From an uncultured Eubacteriales bacterium (GTDB lineage: Bacteria; Bacillota; Clostridia; UBA1381; UMGS1253): a stretch of DNA of 8,995 bases. The notes below the pieces were generated by a model. It was not told the DNA's origin. It ran no database searches and worked only from the letters and a program-made list of their open reading frames with translations. Of this stretch, positions 1-5,336 are shown piece by piece. Both the position numbers and the translations under genes were made by a program. The DNA is taken from assembly GCA_900550065.1 (NCBI GenBank), contig URQR01000077.1, positions 1-8,995 on the forward strand. Direction: 5' to 3'. Each line of letters opens with the position of its first letter. Position 1 is the first letter of the stretch.

Positions 1-114
1 GAAAAATGGACTGCGCCGTTTTGCGATACGCTGCGTACCGGCGTAGCGGATTATAACCTTGTAAAAATATCGGAGCTGGCCCATGAAACAGCAAGGGTAG
101 CTACGGAGGAATAG
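1..114 (+). CDS. C-terminal fragment, possible ADP-ribosylglycohydrolase family protein
   Basis: An open frame enters from the left edge and ends at a TAG (112-114), giving the last 37 residues of a protein whose start lies outside the window. The visible tail (including WTAPFCDTLRTGVADYNLVK and ISELAHETARVA) resembles the C-terminal end of DraG/ADP-ribosylglycohydrolase-type proteins, which often carry a 'dT(l/i)...G.....v..lA..Ta' pattern there. None of the metal-binding aspartates of that family lie in this fragment, so the family call is tentative. The stop is one base before the ATG of the next gene, and the next gene's GGAGGA ribosome binding site lies inside this coding sequence. The two genes are therefore almost certainly one operon. 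A glycohydrolase releasing ADP-ribose or ribose beside a ribokinase would make metabolic sense, but that is inference. Confidence 0.6.
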   Translation, partial: EKWTAPFCDTLRTGVADYNLVKISELAHETARVATEE

Positions 115-115
115 G

Positions 116-1033
116 ATGAAGCATATATTAGTCGTCGGCAGCATGAACGCCGACATGGTAATTCAAACGGAACGGATGCCTCTAATGGGTGAGACGATCC
201 GCGGGGGCGATTTTCGCGTCAACCCCGGTGGCAAGGGCGCAAATCAGGCCGCCGCACTCGCGAAGCTGGGCGGATGTGTTAAAATGATGGGCTGTGTCGG
301 CGCCGACATGTACGGCGATATGATGCGGCAGAGCCTTACGCAGTACGGTGTACAAACGGACGGCGTGGAGACGGACACCTCCGCCTCCACCGGCGTTGCT
401 GTCATAACCGTGTGCGGCGGCGATAATTGTATTATTCTCGACGCTGGCGCAAACGGATGTATCACAAAGGATAGTATCGACCAAAATCATGCGTTATTTG
501 CGTGGGCGGACTACTGCGTACTTCAGCTCGAAATACCGCTTGATACGGTCGTCTACGCGGCACAGACAGCAAAACAAAACGGTGCGTATGTCGTACTAAA
601 CCCTGCGCCGATGTGCCCGCTTTCGGACGCGCTGCTCGCGGCGACCGACCTCTTTGTGCCCAACCTTTCAGAAGCGCAGCTTTTTTTAGGCCATGAGATT
701 GACGGTATCGACGGCGCAAAGGCCGCCGTCGGCGAAATTCGCGCGCGCGGTATCGGTGATGTAATTATCACGCTTGGCGGTGATGGCTGTGTGTATAGCG
801 CCGGAGCGGATATCCTGCACCATGGTATTGTCGAAACAATGGTCGTGGACACAACCGCGGCGGGCGACACCTTTACGGCGGGCGTAACCGTCTGCCTATC
901 GGAGGGGAACTCCATGCGCGAGGCGGTCCGCTTCGCGACTTATGCGAGCGCGCTATGCGTCAGCCGGAGCGGTGCAATGACCTCTGTGCCAATGCGTGCG
1001 GAGGTAGAAGCGTTTTTAGCCTCCGTAAAATAA
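116..1033 (+). CDS. rbsK: Ribokinase (PfkB family carbohydrate kinase)
   Basis: This 305-residue protein is the usual length for a cytosolic ribokinase, which phosphorylates D-ribose to ribose 5-phosphate with ATP. The visible motifs fit. The N-terminal strand with substrate-contacting N11/D13 (GSMNADM) is followed by PfkB signature 1, GGKGANQAAAL, at residues 38-48. Further on come the NPAP turn at 162-165, VPNLSEAQ at 181-188, the TLGGDG nucleotide loop at 219-224, and signature 2, DTTAAGDTF, at 245-253, with D251 the expected catalytic base. The ATG at 116 is chosen because GGAGGA at 105-110 sits five bases upstream. The gene begins one base after the preceding stop and is followed after 24 bases by an acetyltransferase, so it is mid-operon with no promoter of its own visible. 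Ribokinase is the best fit; a related PfkB kinase acting on another sugar or nucleoside is possible. Confidence 0.9.
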   Translation: MKHILVVGSMNADMVIQTERMPLMGETIRGGDFRVNPGGKGANQAAALAKLGGCVKMMGCVGADMYGDMMRQSLTQYGVQTDGVETDTSASTGVAVITVCGGDNCIILDAGANGCITKDSIDQNHALFAWADYCVLQLEIPLDTVVYAAQTAKQNGAYVVLNPAPMCPLSDALLAATDLFVPNLSEAQLFLGHEIDGIDGAKAAVGEIRARGIGDVIITLGGDGCVYSAGADILHHGIVETMVVDTTAAGDTFTAGVTVCLSEGNSMREAVRFATYASALCVSRSGAMTSVPMRAEVEAFLASVK

Positions 1034-1057
1034 ACCAACAGCAAGGGAGAGACCGCT

Positions 1058-1831
1058 ATGACGAATCAGACAATTCTTGCAACAGCGATGCGCCAGTCGG
1101 CGATTGACCTCGGCTGTGATATGGGCGACCTCTGCACGGGGCAAAACAAAACCGTGCTGTCAAGGCCGCACCCGGACGCGAGAAAATATTTGACTCTGCC
1201 GTTTTTTTGCAATCTCGTCTCCTATGGCACAAATATTGTCGCTTCTGTAGACGAGAGAATTGCTGGGTTTGTAGAGGATTATATCAGCCGGTTTCCGGTT
1301 GAACATTGTTTTGAAACGCCGAACCTGCATCTGCTCGATGAAGAATTTCGAAAATACGGAAAACGGGTCTGTTTTATGGCAGAGTACTTTTTGCCCGATG
1401 TAACCGCTTTGACAACGCTTCCCTGCAGGTTTGAGACGCGCATTTTAGAGCAAAGCGAGCTGTCGGGACTATATCTGCCGGAGTGGCGCAACGCACTTTG
1501 TGAAAAGCGCAAAGAACTCGACGTTTTAGCGGCCGCAGCCTATGACGGCGGTCATATAATCGGTCTTGCGGGGTGTTCCGCCGACTGCGACACAATGTGG
1601 CAAATTGGGATTGACGTGCTGCCCGGTTACCGGCGCAGCGGCGTCGCGTCCGCGCTCACGAGCCAGCTCGCACTACAAGTTTTTGAACGCGGAAAGGTTC
1701 CTTTTTACTGCGCGGCATGGTCAAATATCGCCTCTGTGCGCAACGCAATCAAAAGCGGCTTCCGGCCCGCGTGGACTGAACTGACCGCAATCGATGAAAA
1801 AGAAGTGTTAAAGCTTATAGGAAGGTCATAA
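1058..1831 (+). CDS. GNAT family N-acetyltransferase
   Basis: The protein has 257 residues, with a GNAT fold confined to its C-terminal half. The acetyl-CoA binding motif A is visible as IGIDVLPGYRRSGVASAL (about residues 183-200), with the R/Q-x-x-G-x-A type pyrophosphate loop given by YRRSGVA. The following motif B region, NIASVRNAIKSGF (223-235), is also typical. The N-terminal ~120 residues have no motif I recognise and may form a second, degenerate GNAT-like half, as in several two-domain Firmicute acetyltransferases. The substrate cannot be deduced. The ATG at 1058 has a good ribosome binding site (AGGGAGA, 1044-1050) seven bases upstream. It lies 24 bases after the ribokinase stop and is the last gene of the operon: its TAA overlaps the first base of the terminator stem at 1831. 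Confidence 0.85.
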   Translation: MTNQTILATAMRQSAIDLGCDMGDLCTGQNKTVLSRPHPDARKYLTLPFFCNLVSYGTNIVASVDERIAGFVEDYISRFPVEHCFETPNLHLLDEEFRKYGKRVCFMAEYFLPDVTALTTLPCRFETRILEQSELSGLYLPEWRNALCEKRKELDVLAAAAYDGGHIIGLAGCSADCDTMWQIGIDVLPGYRRSGVASALTSQLALQVFERGKVPFYCAAWSNIASVRNAIKSGFRPAWTELTAIDEKEVLKLIGRS

Positions 1832-1862
1832 AAAAGAGCCGCGAAAGTCTGCGGCTCTTTTT
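1831..1862. terminator. Bidirectional intrinsic terminator between convergent genes
   Basis: A perfect 12-bp stem (1831-1842 pairing with 1851-1862) encloses an 8-base loop. The G/C-rich core GAGCCGC/GCGGCTC is flanked by A and T runs, so the hairpin has a U-tract when read from either strand. It overlaps the final base of the acetyltransferase stop on the + strand and the last base of the TfoX-like stop on the - strand. It therefore serves two convergent transcription units. Confidence 0.93.
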
Positions 1863-2116
1863 TATTTATTTTCGTTGTAAAACGCCTTCAGTGACGCTTT
1901 TACCTCCTGCGGAAGCAAATTTTTCCGTATGCCCTGTACCGCTCCCTCCAGCGCATACAACCGGTGTATGCACGCCGACGCGTCAATTTGTTTGATTCTG
2001 CACCATGACGCCCGGCTTCCTATTTTGATTAGCTGCTCCGGCGTGTCGACGCCCACACGCATAAGCTGTTCCTCTAATGCGGGCCCAATATTGGGCATTT
2101 GAGAAAGTTTCTCCAT
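1862..2116 (-). CDS. TfoX C-terminal domain protein
   Basis: This small protein (84 residues from the start chosen here) consists of a single TfoX C-terminal domain. It carries the helix-hairpin-helix-like opening MPNIGPALEEQLMRVGVDTP and the family hallmark LYALEGAVQGIR followed by LPQEVKASLKAFY. Free-standing versions of this domain are common in Firmicutes and have no established function; full-length TfoX/Sxy controls competence in gammaproteobacteria, but that role should not be carried over. A GTG at 2125 would add three residues, but the GTG is part of the GAGGTG ribosome binding site (2123-2128). The ATG at 2116, six bases downstream of that site, is the better start. The gene follows the Nudix-MutY fusion with the binding site overlapping that gene's TAG, so the two are probably translationally coupled. 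It ends in the shared terminator. Confidence 0.85.
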   Translation of the reverse strand: MEKLSQMPNIGPALEEQLMRVGVDTPEQLIKIGSRASWCRIKQIDASACIHRLYALEGAVQGIRKNLLPQEVKASLKAFYNENK

Positions 2117-2122
2117 TGTCAG

Positions 2123-2128
2123 CACCTC
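2123..2128 (-). promoter_or_regulatory. Ribosome binding site deciding the TfoX_C start
   Basis: On the minus strand, GAGGTG lies six bases before ATG 2116. Its first G is the last base of the upstream Nudix-MutY stop codon TAG (2130-2128). The overlap implies that ribosomes finishing mutY help load the downstream gene, and it argues against the in-frame GTG at 2125 as the start. Confidence 0.75.
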
Positions 2129-3744
2129 TATTTTATTTCTTCTTTAAAAATCGAAAACGCAGTCGGAAGGGCAATTTCCTGTTCCAGCTGTTCCCAGCAA
2201 GGCCAAAAAAACTGCTCCGTTTCCGCCTCACAGCGAATGTAGTAGCACACCATATGCCACTCCACATGCGTAAATACATGCTTTTTGGTCACCCTTTTTA
2301 GCAATGCCGCAGGGCGGACGCCCCACCGGGCCGCAATTTGCAGCGCGGCCTGTTCCGTTTCTTTTCCAAAAACGTTTGGAAACTCCCACTGACCGCCAAG
2401 CAGACCGTCCTCCGTCCGGCGGCGAAGCGCAACGCGGTCTTTGTGCGTTAAAACAAACACCGTGCGTTCCTCTACCCGGCGCATCCGTTTCGGTTTCCGC
2501 TTTGGTAATTGGCTTTGCGACCCGTTTGCATATGCCATACAAAACCCCCTTGCCGGACAGCTGCCGCACAAAGGCGTACCATTTGGCAGGCAGACCGTCG
2601 CGCCAAGCTCCATGAGTGCCTGCGTAAAGTCGCCGCAGGCCTCCGCCGGGTAAATCCGCTCCAAAAGCAAGGCAATTCGCTTTTTCACCGCCGGCGTATC
2701 TACCGGTTCATACTCCTCTGTAATCCGTGCAAGGACGCGCAACACGTTACCGTCTACCGCAGGTGTCGGCATTCCAAAGCAGATCGATGCAACCGCGCCG
2801 GCTGTGTACGCGCCAATGCCGGGCAGGGCCGCAATCTGCTCATATTGCCCGGGAAATTGTCCGCCATAATCAGACATAATAATTTTCGCCGCTTTCTGTA
2901 GGTTTTTTACGCGGCTGTAGTAGCCTAACCCCTCCCATAGCTTCATTAGCCGATCCTGCGGCGCGCACGCAAGCGCCGCAATTGTCGGAAGCTCTTGTAA
3001 AAACCGTTCGTAATAGCCCTTTACGGCTTCCACCCGCGTTTGCTGGAGCATGATTTCCGACAGCCACACATGGTACGGTTCACGGTCCTCGCGCCACGGC
3101 AGCTTGCGGGCAGACACGCGGTACCATGGGAGCAGCGCGCTCGGCAGGAGTGCATAGCAATGCTCCTTCTCTATACGCAGAGCGCGCGAGCGCGCAATTG
3201 CTTTTTTGTAGAGCGGCAGCATATGCGCCTCTTTGCACATCCCGTCCAATTCAACAATGGGGAGCCATTTTACTGCGCTGTTTTCATCCGCTTTATGTAT
3301 CAGGGGCTGTCCCTCCGGCGCAACGCAGCCAAAGGTAACGCAAAAATGTGTATGCTCCGGCACAGGCACTTCATTTTTTACATGTGCCGGACAAGATAGC
3401 AGGTCAAGCGACAACGGTGCGCCCGACAGCGGATATACCGCCCCGACACCTGTTTCCTCCCGCACCTCACGAAGTGCAACAGCAAGTAAATCCGTTTCTC
3501 CATCCGTATGCCCGCCCGGCCACGTAAACGTACCAAATAGATTGTGATGCACCATCAGCACTCGATTCATCTCGGGATTAAGGACAAGCGCGCTGACCGT
3601 AAAATGATATGGCATTGTCCGGTGCAGAAGTGGCTCTCCTACTTTTTCCAACGCCTGCAGCATTGTCTCCTGTGCATCTTTCTCCTCTTTTGTCCGCGCC
3701 TGATAGCGCCTAATCAGTTCTTTCGTTTCCATACCGTACCCCAT
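2128..3744 (-). CDS. mutY: Nudix hydrolase-MutY adenine DNA glycosylase fusion
   Basis: One 538-residue frame joins two enzymes. Residues ~45-185 are a Nudix domain with a near-canonical Nudix box at 77-100 (GGHTDGETDLLAVAL, then REVREETGV). Residues ~200-400 are a complete MutY core. It contains the catalytic-glutamate motif LSEIMLQQTRV (E230), the helix-hairpin-helix LPGIGAYTAGAV (307-318), the catalytic aspartate in AVDGNVLRV (D331), and four iron-sulfur cysteines C385, C393, C396 and C402. Residues ~425-538 are the MutY C-terminal Nudix-like reader domain with the FTH loop (491-493). MutY removes adenine mispaired with 8-oxoguanine. The N-terminal domain could hydrolyse an oxidised nucleotide, but its subfamily resembles general Nudix enzymes more than MutT. 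The ordinary MutY is about 350 residues, so roughly 200 are extra. The ATG at 3744 lacks a clear ribosome binding site. ATG 3732 (residue 5) has GGGG six bases upstream and may be the true start. Confidence 0.9.
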   Translation of the reverse strand: MGYGMETKELIRRYQARTKEEKDAQETMLQALEKVGEPLLHRTMPYHFTVSALVLNPEMNRVLMVHHNLFGTFTWPGGHTDGETDLLAVALREVREETGVGAVYPLSGAPLSLDLLSCPAHVKNEVPVPEHTHFCVTFGCVAPEGQPLIHKADENSAVKWLPIVELDGMCKEAHMLPLYKKAIARSRALRIEKEHCYALLPSALLPWYRVSARKLPWREDREPYHVWLSEIMLQQTRVEAVKGYYERFLQELPTIAALACAPQDRLMKLWEGLGYYSRVKNLQKAAKIIMSDYGGQFPGQYEQIAALPGIGAYTAGAVASICFGMPTPAVDGNVLRVLARITEEYEPVDTPAVKKRIALLLERIYPAEACGDFTQALMELGATVCLPNGTPLCGSCPARGFCMAYANGSQSQLPKRKPKRMRRVEERTVFVLTHKDRVALRRRTEDGLLGGQWEFPNVFGKETEQAALQIAARWGVRPAALLKRVTKKHVFTHVEWHMVCYYIRCEAETEQFFWPCWEQLEQEIALPTAFSIFKEEIK

Positions 3745-3762
3745 ATCTTTTTTTGGGTTTCT

Positions 3763-3791
3763 TTTTTATGCATCTGCCATAGGATAAACAA
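3763..3791 (-). promoter_or_regulatory. Candidate promoter of the Nudix-mutY gene
   Basis: On the minus strand, TTGTTT (3791-3786) and TAAAAA (3768-3763) are separated by 17 bases, about 20-30 bases before the possible start codons. Both hexamers are imperfect, so this is a weak candidate. It is favoured by its position and because the tRNA terminator upstream isolates this gene from the tRNA promoter. Confidence 0.3.
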
Positions 3792-3840
3792 TACGTATGC
3801 GACAGCTTAAAACAAAGTTTCTATGGCACCATAATAAAAT

Positions 3841-3872
3841 AAAAGATGTCAAGGAATCCCTGACATCTTTTT
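3841..3872 (-). terminator. Intrinsic terminator of the tRNA-Ala transcript
   Basis: An 11-bp stem, AAAAGATGTCA (3841-3851) with TGACATCTTTT (3861-3871), closes a 9-base loop. Read on the minus strand it begins seven bases after the tRNA CCA end and is followed by a T-rich run. It also has a T-run on the plus strand and could work both ways, though no + strand gene ends here. Confidence 0.85.
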
Positions 3873-3878
3873 ATAACG

Positions 3879-3954
3879 TGGTGGAGATGAGGGGATTCGA
3901 ACCCCTGACCTCTTACATGCGAAGCAAGCGCTCTCCCAACTGAGCTACACCCCC
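3879..3954 (-). tRNA. tRNA-Ala (anticodon CGC)
   Basis: The minus strand folds as a complete 76-nt tRNA with an encoded CCA (3881-3879). The acceptor stem GGGGGTG (3954-3948) pairs with CATCTCC. The D arm is GCTC/GAGC, the anticodon stem is CTTGC/GTAAG, and the T arm is AGGGG-TTCGAAT-CCCCT. The anticodon loop TTCGCAT places CGC at 34-36 (window 3921-3919), reading the alanine codon GCG. The third acceptor pair is G3:U70, the established identity element for alanyl-tRNA synthetase, which independently supports alanine. A consensus promoter and a terminator flank it closely, so it is a single-gene unit. Confidence 0.96.
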
Positions 3955-3995
3955 ACAAAAGGCAGCCAAACTATTTGCCTCTAAACAACAGTAAT

Positions 3996-4024
3996 ATTAT
4001 ACCACACCCTATTTTAAATGTCAA
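3996..4024 (-). promoter_or_regulatory. Consensus vegetative promoter of tRNA-Ala
   Basis: On the minus strand a perfect TTGACA (4024-4019) and a perfect TATAAT (4001-3996) are separated by 17 bases. Transcription would begin near 3989, about 35 bases before the mature tRNA 5' end. Such a strong housekeeping promoter is what a stable-RNA gene needs. Confidence 0.9.
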
Positions 4025-4308
4025 TCCTTCTGTAAATTCTTCTGCAAAAAATTATTGTCGAGCAGTCATTTTCACCGCCACAGAGTCGTTTCGAACCGAC
4101 ATACTCCAAAATATAACAAGTTGATATAAAAAGGGGAAATATTGTTCTTTAATGCGTATTGCTTGTATTATTCCTTTTTTATTAATAAGTAGTATTTTGG
4201 GCTTTCGGTCAATATAGCCAACTAAAAACCACGCGTTAAAAGGGCATTTTCTGCTATAATCTTGTATTTTTCTATAAAATTCTACAATATTTTGTACATT
4301 ATGCCTAT

Positions 4309-4343
4309 AGAATTATATTGTAAAAAGCAAGGAATATATTGTT
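4309..4343 (+). repeat. Direct repeat pair, 21 bp apart, possible AraC-type half-sites
   Basis: AGAATTATATTGTA (4309-4322) and AGGAATATATTGTT (4330-4343) match at 11 of 14 positions, with a shared TATATTGT core starting exactly 21 bp apart, two helical turns. AraC-family proteins typically contact two direct half-sites on one DNA face with this spacing, and an AraC-family gene begins 86 bases downstream. The region is AT-rich, so chance similarity is possible. Confidence 0.4.
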
Positions 4344-4360
4344 TTATTTACTCGAATTGA

Positions 4361-4389
4361 TTTACAAAAAAGTAAATGACAATTAAAAT
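4361..4389 (+). promoter_or_regulatory. Candidate promoter for the araC-like/esterase operon
   Basis: TTTACA (4361-4366) and TAAAAT (4384-4389) lie 17 bases apart, with the start codon 39 bases after the -10 hexamer. An inverted repeat ATTTAC-A6-GTAAAT (4360-4377) overlaps the -35 element and half the spacer, and could be an operator. A copy of ATTTAC also occurs at 4346-4351. Confidence 0.5.
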
Positions 4390-4414
4390 AGTCACAAGAA
4401 GAAGTTTATTCGTT

Positions 4415-4420
4415 AGGAGG
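4415..4420 (+). promoter_or_regulatory. Ribosome binding site of the araC-like gene
   Basis: A perfect AGGAGG lies eight bases before ATG 4429. An in-frame GTG at 4420 overlaps this site and so cannot be the start; the protein begins with MTGEDLFQY. Confidence 0.85.
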
Positions 4421-4428
4421 TGGCCACA

Positions 4429-5336
4429 ATGACCGGCGAAGATCTTTTCCAATATACTGACTCCTTTGAAACCGAAACCAGTTTTGCAGAGTATAACTTG
4501 TCACTGCGATGCGACAAAATAATATATACCAATGTTGCACAGATATTTCACAGGCATTGGCACACTCACTTTGAATTACTTTGCTTTACAGACGGCCGTG
4601 CAGTGATAAACTGTAACAATACCACATATGAGGCCGGCCCGGGTGATATTTTAGTATTTAACTGCAACGATATACATGTCGGATATTCCAAAACCCGCCA
4701 TGTTGAATACTATTGTCTTATAATAGGGCGCGATTTTTTTGGAGAAACCAACAAAGACGAGTGTAGCATCAAATTTCTAAAACCGCTTTTTGAAAACAAG
4801 ATTCTTATAAACAACTATTTTAAAGACGAGGAGATACAAAAAACAATAGCACTGATCGCTAAACTTATAGAGGATAAATGTGACGGGCATGAACTTTTGG
4901 TGAAATCGCATTGCTACACCGTGCTCTATCATCTACCCGACATAGAAACACCTCGACTCTGCCCGCTTCGTATCTAAAAACAGTCAGAAATATGGACAGA
5001 ATCTATCAGGTTATGTCATATATTAGAGCCAATCACTCCAAAAAAATCAGTCTTGACGATATTGCCGCATACACCAACACGAATAAATACCATCTTAGTC
5101 ATATATTTAAGGAATACTACAATAAAACCATATGGGAATACCTTATGGAGGTTCGCGCAGACCGCGCCGAAAAAATGCTGACATCAAGCGATATGGGCAT
5201 CAAACAAATCGCGTCGCTTCTTGGGTTTGAAGATCCAAATTACTTTGGAAAAATGTACAAAAGCCTAAAGGGCGTTGCGCCGTCACAGGTCAGAAAAGAA
5301 ACGAAATCTAAACAAAAAAGACAGGAGGAATTATAG
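4429..5336 (+). pseudogene. AraC-family transcriptional regulator, frameshifted
   Basis: Two overlapping frames together encode one AraC regulator of about 302 residues, a normal length. The first frame (4429-4977) carries the cupin-like ligand-sensing domain, with histidines in FHRHWHTHFELL (40-51) and the PGDILVFNCNDIHV turn (71-84). The second frame (open from 4893, stop TAG 5334-5336) carries both helix-turn-helix motifs: ISLDDIAAYTNTNKYHLSHI and, further on, IKQIASLLGFEDPNYFGKMY, ending GVAPSQVRK. Homology passes from frame 1 to frame 3 near 4933-4941: YTVLYHL (ending at residue 169) continues as RHRN in the other frame, so one base is missing, most simply from the CCC run at 4936-4938. 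As read, the product would be a sensor domain without DNA-binding helices. Its stop lies one base before the downstream esterase gene, which it presumably controlled. No slippery heptamer supports programmed frameshifting. Confidence 0.87.
5323..5328 (+). promoter_or_regulatory. Ribosome binding site of the secreted esterase-like gene
   Basis: AGGAGG sits nine bases before ATG 5338 and lies inside the last codons of the AraC gene, whose TAG is at 5334-5336. This fixes the start at 5338, where a signal peptide begins, rather than at upstream in-frame ATGs that lie within araC coding sequence. Confidence 0.85.

Larger units (their letters stand above)
3955..4428. other. AT-rich intergenic region between divergent tRNA and araC-like gene
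   Basis: No gene is supported here. The left part holds the tRNA promoter (minus strand). From about 4130 to 4400 the sequence is visibly AT-rich and holds an imperfect palindrome TACAA-N4-TTGTA (4283-4296), a pair of direct repeats 21 bp apart (4309-4322 and 4330-4343), and a promoter candidate (4361-4389). I see nothing recognisable at 4030-4250 beyond low-complexity A/T runs. Confidence 0.7.

Noticed and set aside
1374..1595. Minus-strand frame inside the acetyltransferase gene
   Set aside because: Arginine-rich translation without domain features, fully inside a GNAT gene on the other strand.
2304..3547. Plus-strand open frames opposite the Nudix-MutY gene
   Set aside because: Their translations are low-complexity and arginine/proline/serine rich, with no motif, while the opposite strand has clear catalytic motifs throughout.
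3879..3954. tRNA-Ala as attachment site of an integrated element
   Set aside because: Elements usually insert at the tRNA 3' end, which faces the housekeeping mutY side. I saw no copy of the tRNA end elsewhere in the window and no integrase gene.
4140..4300. Riboswitch or small RNA in the AT-rich intergenic region
   Set aside because: No conserved riboswitch core or stable stem with a terminator was found; the short A/T palindromes could arise by composition.
4893..4977. Programmed -1 frameshift joining the two AraC halves
   Set aside because: No X-XXY-YYZ slippery heptamer in the right phase and no evident downstream stem-loop. A one-base loss at the C run explains the data more simply.
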